64,000 nt of DNA, taken from Siphonodentalium dalli. Taxonomy: Eukaryota; Mollusca; Scaphopoda; Gadilida; Siphonodentaliidae. Positions 9,912 to 20,150 of the stretch are shown here, in pieces. Under the pieces are notes generated by a model, which was given only the letters and a program-made list of their open reading frames with translations, was not told the DNA's origin and searched no databases. The stretch spans positions 23,872,987-23,936,986 of the forward strand of contig CP136063.1 of the NCBI GenBank assembly GCA_032622095.1. The letters are read 5' to 3'. A program made the position numbers and the translations under genes. Each line of letters begins with the position of its first letter. Within the stretch, counting starts at the first letter, position 1.

Positions 9912-10362
9912 GGTTACACTGGTGTAAATGTTTTCCATAGGCCTCAGTGCTAACGTTTTAGCGTATGCTGTTGGCTATATGAACCATGGGTCCATTTTTT
10001 TTTTTAAATCTGAAAAATTGACATTTCGGGAAACTTTTTACACAAAAAAATCATATCTGTCTAGCAGGGAATTCGCCTTTAAATCTTGTGTTTTCGTAAC
10101 TAGTGTCAGATCCGCATAAAAAAATACTGTCATATTTTAGACCACACCAACAAATTCAAACTTCACTACAAAGGGTTAATTCCTGTGCCAATGGCTATCT
10201 TACCTATGGGAAATCATAGGGAAGAGGTGTGATGATTTTTTTATGCAAAAAGCACACAAGGCTATTGACCAATCAGGGCCCAGTGTCTATTTTATTCTCT
10301 CCTATATATTCCTCCCGCATCCGCTAGAGGTCTCTCCGAACCTTATTTACACCAGTGTAACC
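9912..10362 (+). mobile_element. 451-bp TIR element, left copy of composite
   Basis: The element begins GGTTACACTGGTGTAAAT and ends with the exact reverse complement ATTTACACCAGTGTAACC, giving 18-bp perfect terminal inverted repeats. I see no difference between this copy and that at 11265-11715. It has no transposase frame; a 63-codon open frame is identical in both copies simply because the DNA is. It looks like a non-autonomous MITE. The left flank is TATT and the right flank TAAA, so this copy alone has no matching 4-bp target duplication. Confidence 0.85.
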
Positions 10363-11264
10363 TAAAGCGATAGCCCGCTTTTTCGCGGAATAATTGTAAC
10401 ACCCTACATTTTTTCAGAATTGCCCATGAATGAAAAAAATGTGTTCAAAAATAATATCACTTCTGTGGTTCTTTATTTATCACACACAATTTAACCCCAC
10501 TCTCTGTAACACATTATTCATCAAAAAAGCACATTTTTCCACCACAAGTCATATTCAGGCCCCATTTTCACACAGTTTTTGGGGTCTGGTGTTGCAAACT
10601 TGGATCAGCTATGGAAGACTGTACAAGATCCTTTCCATGAGAGAACTTCTGGTGATGTGAGGTCATTGAGTCCAGATCTGATCAGCTGAGCATCAAGCAC
10701 ATGACTTTATCAGCACATGGAAGACTAAAATATGACATTTTCAGGTCTGCAAGGGTGATCCAAGATAACTGGATGTGGGTGTATATTGAATTAGTTGAAC
10801 AAAGATATGCTCTCTTTGAAATGCTGAAGCATTTTCTTAAATGTGTCCAAGTTTTAGTGCTATTAACCTTCAAATGGCCATACCCACCAGTGAAAATGAG
10901 ACACTTTTATTATATATATCTGTATATCACTGGCTATAAAATCCAAAATACTTGTTAGATTAGCTTCTTATAACAATTGGTATGTGTGTCATTGACATGC
11001 TCATGTAATGGGTAATTTGCATTATCATGTGACAATTACCACCTTGATTTTTTTTGAAAATACCTTGAAAAATTGGCATTTTTTATGAAAAATCATACCA
11101 TTTTTTTGGCCGATGGAAGTGAAAGAAGACATCAGCAGCAAGAATAGCCACACCATGCATGGGAGATTCATTGGACTGAAAGACCAGGCTGTGAAAAATG
11201 CATTAAAATACTTTAAAGTGACTCCCAGGAATCAAAAATGCCAAAAAGTTCATTTTTCCCTTTA
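10363..11264. other. 902-bp cargo of the composite element
   Basis: The AT-rich interior has short open frames (for example 10430-10660 and 10701-10958) that I cannot assign to any family. No catalytic DDE/D pattern is visible. It could be captured genomic DNA or the remains of the autonomous element's body. Confidence 0.4.
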
Positions 11265-11715
11265 GGTTACACTGGTGTAAATGTTTTCCATAGGCCTCAG
11301 TGCTAACGTTTTAGCGTATGCTGTTGGCTATATGAACCATGGGTCCATTTTTTTTTTTAAATCTGAAAAATTGACATTTCGGGAAACTTTTTACACAAAA
11401 AAATCATATCTGTCTAGCAGGGAATTCGCCTTTAAATCTTGTGTTTTCGTAACTAGTGTCAGATCCGCATAAAAAAATACTGTCATATTTTAGACCACAC
11501 CAACAAATTCAAACTTCACTACAAAGGGTTAATTCCTGTGCCAATGGCTATCTTACCTATGGGAAATCATAGGGAAGAGGTGTGATGATTTTTTTATGCA
11601 AAAAGCACACAAGGCTATTGACCAATCAGGGCCCAGTGTCTATTTTATTCTCTCCTATATATTCCTCCCGCATCCGCTAGAGGTCTCTCCGAACCTTATT
11701 TACACCAGTGTAACC
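11265..11715 (+). mobile_element. 451-bp TIR element, right copy of composite
   Basis: Same element as 9912-10362, in the same orientation, with the same 18-bp TIRs. It ends at ...GTAACC and is followed by TATT. Confidence 0.85.
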
Positions 11716-11719
11716 TATT

Positions 11720-12117
11720 AACGACTCATGCAGGCAAAACAAATGGACACTTTCAAGATGAAGGGAAATACCAATCAAAATTAAATTAAATGGAACAACA
11801 AAATAAAATACTTACCACTAGCGTAGCTGATCCACAACTTCATTTAATTTTTTCATAAAAAACATATTCACGACCCGGCTCGCCTAATTTCGTTTCGGAA
11901 TTTTTCGGTCGGCTTCGTAAAAATGTTAAAAAAAGAACTTGCCGACGGACAATTCGAATGTAACTTTGTACGGTAAATTTTAATAAGTATCTTCATAAAA
12001 CTACCACAAAAGAATGGCCACAACTTTTATTAATAATGAGATTTTATTGCGGAAACATCATCTGATCCGCTATACACGATGATCCACTTTTCCCTGACTA
12101 ACTGTACTTGGTCTTGG
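11720..12117. other. Intergenic, no gene seen
   Basis: About 400 bp between the composite element and arm D. Nothing is recognised; a GATCCGCTAT word near 12064 also occurs left of the composite at 9901-9910. Confidence 0.4.
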
Positions 12118-12688
12118 TCTGTTGGGCTTCTATCGCCCAATAAATGCAGCCATTCTACGAAACCAGATTTTGAAATGTTACTTCTAAGGAACAAAGACAA
12201 TCTGTGTTTGTTGTCGACAATGCTCTTTTCGACTGTAACTGGGAATTGTTTGTTTATATTGACATTATAATCACATCCGTGGAACAAAGTATACATTCCT
12301 TCATTGTCAATGGAAATTTCTTCGAATGCGTCACCCACGGAACCAGGGTGTCGTTCGAAAACAATGTGGATAACAGCGTGAGAACATTCAGGAGATAATC
12401 CACTAATTTCCGATATATGAGTTAAAATATTCAGATATCGTGAACATCTGAATCGACATATGATAGGCGATAATTCATTCGGATGTGATATGTGTTGGGA
12501 AGCATTGCATGTTCGGGAAATATGTCTGCACATGAACTAATCCACACAGATGGTCGTCCCCGGTTTCAGTGCGTTATATGTGAGAAATCGTTCGCTAAGC
12601 CAAGTATTCTGACGCAACATTTGAAAATCCATACAGGCGATGGATCACACAAGTGTGATATATGCGGGAAAGTATACACACGATTTGG
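12118..12688 (+). repeat. Inverted duplication, arm D
   Basis: Counterpart of arm C (7643-8212). It contains the start of the plus-strand zinc-finger array and the decayed upstream fingers. Confidence 0.8.
12390..12521 (+). pseudogene. Decayed fingers upstream of the 12522 array
   Basis: Reading through gives a linker-like HSGDNP, a finger remnant ISDI-stop-VKIFRYREHLNRHM in which the second Cys codon has become TGA, then IGDNSFGCDMCWEA, after which a frameshift joins the ACSGNM finger. Thus at least two fingers upstream of the present start have been lost by point mutation and indel. The array at 969-2301 is decayed in the same place. Confidence 0.55.
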
Positions 12689-13445
12689 GGATCTGACCAG
12701 GCATCAGATAATCCACACAGCTGATCGTCCCCGGTTTCAATGCGATATATGTGAGAAGTCGTTCGCCAACTCAAGTAGTCTGGCGCAACATAGGAAATAC
12801 CATGCAGGCGATGGCTTACACGAATGTGATATATGTGATAAAGTATTCACACTCTCTGGAAATCTGATTAGACATAAGCGAGTTCACACAGGCGACCGGC
12901 CATACGAATGCGATATATGTGAGAAAGTATTCGCACTCTCTGGAAATCTGATCAGACATAAGCGAGTTCACACAAATGACCGGCCATATGAATGCGACAT
13001 ATGTCAGAAGTCATTCACTGATTTAAGTTACCTGACAAAACACAAGATCATTCACACAGGCGACCGTCGTCATGGGTGTGATATATGTGGGAAAATGTTT
13101 GCTCGATTGGGAGATGTGACTGTACATAAACAAATCCACACAGGCGACCGACCGTATCAATGCGATATATGTGAGAAGTCGTTTGCTTACTCAAGTAATC
13201 TAGCACAACATAGAATAATTCATACAGGCGACCGCCCATATCAATGCGATTTATGTGAGAAGTCGTTCGCTCGGTCAAGTACTCTAAGGAAACATTTGAA
13301 AATCCATACACGCGATTGCACATACAGGTGTGATGTATGTGGGAAAGTATTCACACGATTTGCGGATCTGACTAGACATCAGATAATTCACACATATGAT
13401 CGTCGACGGTTCAATGCGATATCCCAGGTAGCAACGCAACGTTGA
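12522..13445 (+). CDS. C2H2 zinc-finger array protein, 10 fingers
   Basis: I chose the first in-frame ATG, at 12522, giving 307 residues. The frame is closed by TGA at 12486, so the few codons before the ATG have no other start. The protein opens inside a finger (MSAHELIH) and then has ten C2H2 fingers with H-TGDRP-type linkers. It should bind DNA; no effector domain is seen. Several fingers are near copies of those in the minus-strand array at 969-2135, for example CDICQKSFTDLSYLTKHKIIH against CDICEKSFTDLSYLTKHKIIH. The eleventh finger is cut after RRRF by a one-base deletion and by an inserted ACGTTG-rich element, which supplies the stop. Truncated at both ends, it may be a pseudogene, although ten fingers in a row remain open. 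Confidence 0.65.
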   Translation: MSAHELIHTDGRPRFQCVICEKSFAKPSILTQHLKIHTGDGSHKCDICGKVYTRFGDLTRHQIIHTADRPRFQCDICEKSFANSSSLAQHRKYHAGDGLHECDICDKVFTLSGNLIRHKRVHTGDRPYECDICEKVFALSGNLIRHKRVHTNDRPYECDICQKSFTDLSYLTKHKIIHTGDRRHGCDICGKMFARLGDVTVHKQIHTGDRPYQCDICEKSFAYSSNLAQHRIIHTGDRPYQCDLCEKSFARSSTLRKHLKIHTRDCTYRCDVCGKVFTRFADLTRHQIIHTYDRRRFNAISQVATQR

Positions 13446-13670
13446 TTCTACGTTGGTTTTCCGTTGGTACCGTTGAGTTTACGTTGGTTAGTTTTCACTA
13501 CGTTGAATCAACGTTGATTCCCAACGGTTATATTTATAACGTTTTTTCAACGTTATTTCAACAATGTTTTTCCAACATAATTCCCACGACGTTACTTATA
13601 TGTTGGTTAAACGTTGAAAAACTAACAGTAAATCAACCAACGGTATACCAACGTTCTACCAACTCTGCAA
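13423..13670. mobile_element. ACGTTG-rich palindromic repeat element
   Basis: About 250 bp dense in AACGTT, CAACGTTG and their relatives, which are self-complementary, so the segment can fold on itself in many registers. It begins after CCAGGTAGC and interrupts the eleventh finger of the zinc-finger array. Similar ACGTTG-type foldback repeats are known as dispersed elements in many animal genomes. No open frame of its own is convincing. Confidence 0.65.
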
Positions 13671-14170
13671 GCGCTATACGGCTATACCTGATTGGCTGGT
13701 TGAATGTGGGGATATACACTGGTGAACGGAATAATTTAAGGGCTGGACTTGACTTTTAGATACCTAACTGAATATTTTGTCTATAAAAAGTTAAATAAAT
13801 AAAGTTACCACATAAGTATGTTAATTCCCCATCAATATAGATCTTCCCTCAAAAATAAAATATGATTCCCAATATTAGAATTTCAATGTCCCACGATAAT
13901 GTGTGGTGGACTCTGCCAATATCAGCAGGGTGTTTCAGGTAATGGTTTTTAATTTTCTTATTTGCATCTAAGTACAAATAATTGCGCTTAAGCGTAAATA
14001 ATTTTAAAATAGCTTTAGGATAGGATAGGATATTTTATTTCAATACACATACATATTACATAATAATGATAACAATTATGGATAGTTCTGTCGTATATTG
14101 TGGGGGATGGCATAATATGGCAAGACTGTCTTCCTGCCATCCCCAGTATGGTAAATATAGAAAGTAATAA
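13671..14170. other. Spacer with a small hairpin, no gene
   Basis: Nothing coding is supported. GGATAGGATAGGATA (14028 onwards) is a short tandem repeat, and GGGGATGGCA / TGCCATCCCC (14103-14146) form a stem. The latter lies just before the RT relic and may be part of it. Confidence 0.4.
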
Positions 14171-14803
14171 CTTATAGTATCACAGTGTGAAAAAGATTTA
14201 GGAGTCCATATAGATGATCAGTTAAAATTTGAGAAGCATGTCAACACCACTATTAATAAAACAAATCAGATCCTTGGTGTCATAAACAGGACTTTCACCG
14301 AACTAAATTCAGATACTTTCACGAGACTCTACTCTTCAATGGTGCGGCCAATAATAGATTACGGTCACTGCATATGGAGCCCCCACCTGCTTAAACATTC
14401 GAGGGCATTAGAAAGTGTACAGAGACGCGCAACCCGCATGATTCCGTGGCTGCGGAAATATCCATATGAACACCGGCTCATTATTCTAGATCTCATGTCC
14501 CTAAAATACAGGAGACTTCGTGGCGGCCTGATAGAGGTGTACAAGATAAAAATGGGACATTATAATATCGACCACGATACGCTATTTCCTGCTGCGACTT
14601 ATACATCAACGAGGGGACATGATCAAAAACTTATGATCGACCGCAGTAGCAGAGACATAAGAAAGTACTTTTTCACCCAGAGAATCCGACCTGTGTGGAA
14701 TGCTCTTCCTAGCCAAATAGTTAATGCCAAATCATTGGACCAATTTAAGGAATTAGTGGACTATCATTTCACCAGTACAAAATATCAAACAGACTTCACA
14801 TGA
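14171..14803 (+). pseudogene. Non-LTR retrotransposon RT C-terminal fragment
   Basis: The open stretch from 14171 (previous stop at 14168) reads EKDLGVHIDDQLKFEKHV, then SSMVRPIIDYGHCIWSPH, then a block with LESVQRRATRMIP and YRRLRGGLIEVYKI, ending near PSQIVNAKSLDQFKELVD. This order is typical of the end of the RT domain and the thumb/C-terminal part of CR1/L2/Jockey-type LINEs, in which the last conserved piece is N-x-L-P-x-x-V. The catalytic YADD part and the endonuclease are absent, so it is a 5'-truncated copy. The frame is intact over 210 codons, so the insertion is fairly recent. A TGA triplet microsatellite follows at 14877-14900 and probably marks the 3' end. Confidence 0.8.
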
Positions 14804-14876
14804 ACATGTAAATCAATTGTTATTGTATAATATGTAAGCACCGGAACTAAGAGTCGGTCAGACTCGTTCCGTGAAA

Positions 14877-14900
14877 TATATGATGATGATGATGATGATA
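14877..14900 (+). repeat. (ATG)n microsatellite at LINE 3' end
   Basis: Six or so GAT/ATG triplets about 75 bp after the RT stop codon. Short tandem repeats close many CR1/L2-like elements. Confidence 0.7.
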
Positions 14901-15104
14901 GTAAGATGGCCTTGTGTGAGCCGTGCACATATTGTGTATATGTAATTTATGAGTTTAGGGCTTAGTTTAAGAGTGTGTGAAAATCGATACTACCCGAGGG
15001 ATGTTCAATACCATGTATATGGTTCAAATTCAGACGATCGGGTAGTATGTTTGGCGGATGAGTTTACAGAGACTACTGATTCGTATAGATTGATAGATAG
15101 ATGT

Positions 15105-15435
15105 ATGCTTAGACACCCCACAGGAAGGTACCGCATCAATGTGTTTTCTGTATATTAGATACGTACTACCCGTATTACCCTTTATTTCCTTAAGGGTTGA
15201 ACTTATTGCGGTACCTATTTCTTTATGGCTCCGCTTGGTTTGTTGAACAGATTACCCGTAACACAGTGTATCGTTTTCAAATGGGCTCTCATGCATGAGC
15301 ACTGAGAGCCGTATATTTAATTTATATTAATGTATATAACATTAATAATTCAAACAAATTCGTATAAAATTATAAATTAAATACTTATATTATATGGGTA
15401 ATATTGAGAAACAAAGGTGAGGGCTTTAACAGGCC
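15105..15435 (+). repeat. Direct duplication, copy 1
   Basis: The sequence from ATGCTTAGACACCCCACAGG and from GGTTTGTTGAACAGATTACC to GGGCTTTAACAGGCC recurs at 15930-16157. Here the two parts are separated by about 107 bp that the second copy lacks. Confidence 0.8.
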
Positions 15436-15929
15436 CATCATAGATAAATGAAGTTGAAGATAGTGGGTAACCAACAGCTGAAACTACGAAATGTGAGACC
15501 TGGAGAATGGGGCTGAGAAAATAGTTGAGAAAGACCCTGTCTCCAGAAATAAAAGGGGAGGGGGTGGGCAAAGAAAATTATGTGTTTCCGAAAATAAGGG
15601 AAGTCTAACGGTTGAATAAATGTTCAGTTAAATAATTTTTGTTCCCGTAGGATAAACACGACTTCCCTCTTTAGATTCTCTACGCAAAAGATCGAATTAG
15701 GAATATTTCATTTTGTCGTCCAGTGAAGACTATTTTTGTAACTCACTTTCTGATTGGCTGAACCCCACTGACCTTTATCTTCGCCTCAGCGATTGGACTT
15801 CAGCGTACCGGCCTTAATTACGACAGCCTTGGCCTTACCCCTACTGTTGTTTACCTCAAACTACGACAAATTATGGTTTGGAGTCTTTGCATAAAGCTAG
15901 CTATGGTGCCTTGCCCAAAGCTGTGTATT

Positions 15930-16157
15930 TATGCTTAGACACCCCACAGGAAGGTTTGGTTTGTTGAACAGATTACCCGTAACACAGTCTATCGTTTTCA
16001 AATGGACTCTCAGACATGAGCACTGAGAGCCGTATATTTAATTTATATTAGTGTATATAACATTAATAATTCAAACAAATTCGTATAAAATTATAAATGA
16101 AATACTTATATTATATGGGTAATATTGAGAAACAAAGGTGAGGGCTTTAACAGGCCA
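15930..16157 (+). repeat. Direct duplication, copy 2
   Basis: Second copy of 15105-15435 with an internal deletion joining AGGAAGG to TTTGGTTTGTTG. Identity is high elsewhere. Function is unknown; the open frames over it are short and unrecognised. Confidence 0.8.
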
Positions 16158-16630
16158 CAACTGCGACGACTTGAACAATACGCAGTGCCCCACCCAAAAA
16201 GAAAGGGGAGGTGGCAAGTTAGTCATGGAAGTTGCCACAGGACAAAAAACTGGGCAGTGGAGTCCGCCAACAAGAAAATGGGGCAGCGATGTCGGGCCCC
16301 TCGGCTTCCGTCTGAGTTTCACAATGATGAAAATTGCCAATGTAACCAATCAGATGAGGCGCCTGAAGAATGAAGATGATAACAATGACAAAGTGAGGAT
16401 ATGACAAAATTGCCATATAGCTATACAACATAATCACAGTAATAACCAGAGCGACCTGCTCAGACGACCGTAAACATCATACGTATCATATACGAGCAAT
16501 CAAAAGGTGGGCTACTTGCCCGCCACCGAACCAATTTGGTGACTACATAGCGCACCATCGAGGAGCTACTTGCTCGCTCCCAAGTGGACCCAAAAGGTCA
16601 CCGGACCCACAGTGTTGAAAATAAAAACCC
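16158..16630. other. Spacer before the satellite, no gene
   Basis: Two overlapping open frames of 82 and 88 codons (16125-16404) have no recognisable motif. GCTACTTGC(T/C)CGC occurs twice near 16511 and 16564. Confidence 0.35.
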
Positions 16631-16634
16631 GGTG

Positions 16635-19020
16635 TTTTATTTCTCGTCGTTATCTGCGTCCCAGTAGTAACCCTTGATACAGAGCGATACAAGCGTTACA
16701 GCAGTTAAAAAATCGTTTTTATTTCTAGTGATTATCTGCGTCCCAGTAGTAACCCTTGATACAGAGCGATACAAGCGTTACAGTAGTTACAAAATCGTTT
16801 TTATTTCTCGTGATTATCTGCGTCTCAGTAGTAACCCTTGATACAGAGCGATACAAGCGTTACAGTAGTTACAAAATCGTTTTTATTTCTCGTGATTATC
16901 TGCGTCTCAGTAGTAACCCTTGATACAGAGCGATACAAGCGTTACAGAAGTTTAAGGAATCGTTTTTATTTCTCATCGTTATCTGCGTCCCAGTAGTAAC
17001 CCTTGATACAGAGCGATACAAGCGTTACAGCAGTTAAAAAATCGTTTTTATTTCTAGTAATTATCAGCGTCCCAGTAGTAACCCTTGATACAGAGCGATA
17101 CAAGCGTTACAGTAGTTAAAAAATCGTTTTTATTTCTAGTGATTATCTGCGTCTCAGTAGTAACCCTTGATACAGAGCGATACAAGCGTTACAGAAGTTT
17201 AAGGAATCGTTTTTATTTCTCATCGTTATCTGCGTCCCAGTAGTAACCCTTGATACAGAGCGATACAAGCGTTACAGCAGTTAAAAAATCGTTTTTATTT
17301 CTAGTGATTATCAGCGTCCCAGTAGTAACCCTTGATACAGAGCGATACAAGCGTTACAGCAGTTAAAAAATCGTTTTTATTTCTCGTCGTTATCTGCGTC
17401 CCAGTAGTAACCCTTGATACAGAGCGATACAAGCGTTACAGCAGTTAAAAAATCGTTTTTATTTCTCGTCGTTATCTGCGTCCCAGTAGTAACCCTTGAT
17501 ACAGAGCGATACAAGCGTTACAGCAGTTAAAAAATCGTTTTTATTTCTAGTGATTATCTGCGTCCCAGTAGTAACCCTTGATACAGAGCGATACAAGCGT
17601 TACAGCAGTTAAAAAATCGTTTTTATTTCTCATCGTTATCTGCGTCCCAGTAGTAACCCTTGATACAGAGCGATACAAGCGTTACAGCAGTTTAAGGAAT
17701 CGTTTTTATTTCTCGTCGTTATCTGCGGCCCAGTAGTAACCCTTGATACAGAGCGATACAAGCGTTACAGCAGTTAAAAAATCGTTTTTATTTCTCATCG
17801 TTATCTGCGTCCCAGTAGTAACCCTTGATACAGAGCGATACAAGCGTTACAGCTATTAAGGAATCGTTTTTATTTCTCGTCGTTATCTGCGTCCCAGTAG
17901 TAACCCTTGATACAGAGCGATACAAGCGTTACAGCAGTTAAAAAATCGTTTTTATTTCTAGTGATTATCTGCGTCCCAGTAGTAACCCTTGATACAGAGC
18001 GATACAAGCGTTACAGCAGTTAAAAAATCGTTTTTATTTCTCGTCGTTATCTGCGTCCCAGTAGTAACCCTTGATACCGAGCGATACAAGCGTTACAGCA
18101 GTTAAAAAATCGTTTTTATTTCTCATCGTTATCTGCGTACCAGTAGTAACCCTTGATACAGAGCGATACAAGCGTTACAGCAGTTAAAAAATCGTTTTTA
18201 TTTCTAGTGATTATCTACGTCTCAGTAGTAACCCTTGATACAGAGCGATACAAGCGTTACAGCAGTTAAAGAATCGTTTTTATTTCTAGTGGTTATCTGC
18301 GTCCCAGTAGTAACCCTTGATACAGAGCGATACAAGCGTTACAGCAGTAAAAGATTCGTTTTTATTTCTCATCGTTATCTGCGTCCCAGTAGTAAGTTAG
18401 TAACCCTTGCGTTACAGCAGTTAAAGAATCGTTTTTATTTCCAGTGATTATCTGCGTCTCAGTAGTAACCCTTGATACAGAGCGATACAAGCGTTACAGA
18501 AGTTTAAGGAATCGTTTTTATTTCTCATCGTTATCTGCGTCCCAGCAGTAACCCTTGATACAGAGCGATACAAGCGTTACAGCAGTTAAAGAATCGTTTT
18601 TATTTCTAGTGGTTATCTGCGTCCCAGTAGTAACCCTTGATACAGAGCGATACAAGCGTTACAGCAGTAAAAGATTCGTTTTTATTTCTCATCGTTATCT
18701 GCGTCCCAGTAGTAAGTTAGTAACCCTTGCGTTACAGCAGTTAAAGAATCGTTTTTATTTCCAGTGATTATCTGCGTCTCAGTAGTAACCCTTGATACAG
18801 AGCGATACAAGCGTTACAGAAGTTTAAGGAATCGTTTTTATTTCTCATCGTTATCTGCGTCCCAGCAGTAACCCTTGATACAGAGCGATACAAGCGTTAC
18901 AGCAGTTAAAAATCGTTTTTATTTCTCATCGTCCCAGTAGTAACCCTTGATACAGAGCGATACAAGCGTTACAGCAGTTAAAGAATCGTTTTTATTTCCA
19001 GTGATTATCTGCGTCCCAGT
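16635..19020 (+). repeat. 82-bp tandem satellite, about 29 copies
   Basis: The unit contains CAGTAGTAACCCTTGATACA and GAGCGATACAAGCGTTACAG, then an A-rich part (TTAAAAAATCG) and TTTTTATTTCT. Successive CCCTTGATAC words lie 82 bp apart (16671, 16753, 16835, 16917). Variant units (GAAGTTTAAGGAATCG, or a version with AGTAAGTTAGTAACCC and a missing segment) recur at intervals, showing higher-order structure. Open frames of 70 codons over it are artefacts of the period. No gene is inside. Confidence 0.95.
18235..18874 (+). repeat. 320-bp higher-order duplication in the satellite
   Basis: 18235-18554 and 18555-18874 look identical, including the rare rearranged monomer with AGTAAGTTAGTAACCC. This is a four-monomer block copied as a unit, the youngest event visible in the array. 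Confidence 0.85.
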
Positions 19021-19170
19021 ACACTGTAAAAAGGACTGTGTGGCAGCTTCCACACAATGACTGTGTGGAGGCATTATCTGAACATAAATGTGTACATAAT
19101 ACACACATATGTGTGTATCACCCAATATCCACATATATATGTGTACACCACCACACATATTTGTGTGTGA
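19021..19170. repeat. TG/CA-rich inverted-word segment
   Basis: Starts ACACTGTAAAAAGGACTGTG at the satellite edge and continues with ACACACATATGTGTG, CACATATATATGTG and CACACATATTTGTGTG palindromes. It looks like a foldback repeat that borders the satellite. Confidence 0.55.
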
Positions 19171-19790
19171 CGTCGGATTTTTAAATTTCACGTGGTGGTC
19201 ACGCGCGCGTCGTTGTTTCGTACAGGCTCACAGGCTGCCGTAAAGTGTACACATGGAGTCTTGTTGATTGTGGTGGATCTCGAAATTCAATATATTGGGC
19301 GGTCTCTTCGATTATTTATATAGTTAAGGTAAGATTATATTTAAATTGGCAAGATATTCACCTTTGTGAGAATGTCCGTATCTATTTTGTATAACATGAT
19401 TGAACGAAATAATAAACTTGATTTGGATTTTCAGATTCAACAATTCCCTATCGCATAGTCATATATTTACACGTTAGAGTTGTGCGTTTATCTGGGTTTA
19501 TCTGTTGTTTCTGTAGTCTATATGATATTCATCTTTGCGAAGCATAAAACCTATTTCTGCTCGAAAATTGTCTTTATGTAAATTGACAAATTCAACTGTG
19601 TGGTGAAGACATTTACTGAACAAATGTGTGTTCATCACATACACACTATATATTACACAGCGTGCTTTAAACCAGAACCACAATTTTATTATTTTGCACG
19701 ATAAGGTTCTCATGTTGATAAAGTAACGACGTTTTTTGTGTTTATATGGAATGCAGTTGAGAGGAAATATCTACTGAGACCAGTGACGTG
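19171..19790. other. Intergenic, no gene seen
   Basis: About 620 bp with nothing that I can support. Confidence 0.35.
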
Positions 19791-19794
19791 GCGA

Positions 19795-20150
19795 CAAGGC
19801 GGATATTGGGAAGGGTGTGTCTATAACCCTATCCCAAACTTCGGTAAAATTTACTAAATATTCCAACAGTTGGAAATTTCATGCCTGACGCAAAGTTGCA
19901 AGTTTTACACCACATGCATTATAATAGGTTGAAATTGTTCTCTTTGTTTGATTTTTCAACCAGTAATTAGTGGGAAATTTATTGTTTTTTTTAGACAAAT
20001 AGTAACATATTTTTCTACTTTTGGTAAAAAAAAATGGCCTCAAATGGCCATCGGGTGGAAGACTTCCATTTGGTTGGAAATTCTAATAGTTGGAAAGCTT
20101 GAGGTACCAATTAGAAAATTCAGAACGAGAGGGGGTGTGCAAATATAATT
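19795..20150 (+). repeat. Dispersed repeat related to 63830-64000
   Basis: The part TTTTTCAACCAGTAATTAGT (about 19954) is the near reverse complement of the word ACCAATTACTGGTTGGAAAT at the window's right end, and both stretches share TTGGAAATT and GTTGGAAA words. They are probably two copies of one dispersed element in opposite orientation. Confidence 0.45.

Larger units (their letters stand above)
9912..11715 (+). mobile_element. Composite transposon of two MITE copies
   Basis: Two directly repeated 451-bp elements bracket 902 bp of DNA. The word TATT is found immediately outside both outer ends (9908-9911 and 11716-11719). The inner flanks do not duplicate each other directly: TAAA stands right of copy 1 and TTTA left of copy 2, which are reverse complements. 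This pattern fits transposition of the whole 1804-bp unit with a 4-bp target duplication. Nested insertion or a local duplication are alternatives. Confidence 0.6.

Noticed and set aside
9928-10119. 63-residue frame identical at 9928 and 11281
   Set aside because: The two MITE copies are identical as DNA, so identical frames carry no information; no family resemblance.
12030-12533. 167-residue minus frame (and its partner at 7795-8196)
   Set aside because: It is antisense to decayed zinc fingers and occurs twice only because arms C and D are duplicated.
18235-18767. 70-residue frames repeated in the satellite
   Set aside because: Arithmetic product of the 82-bp array and its 320-bp duplication; composition and lack of context speak against coding.
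16635-19020. CRISPR-like array
   Set aside because: Units are contiguous 82-bp tandem copies without unique spacers, and the DNA is animal in character.
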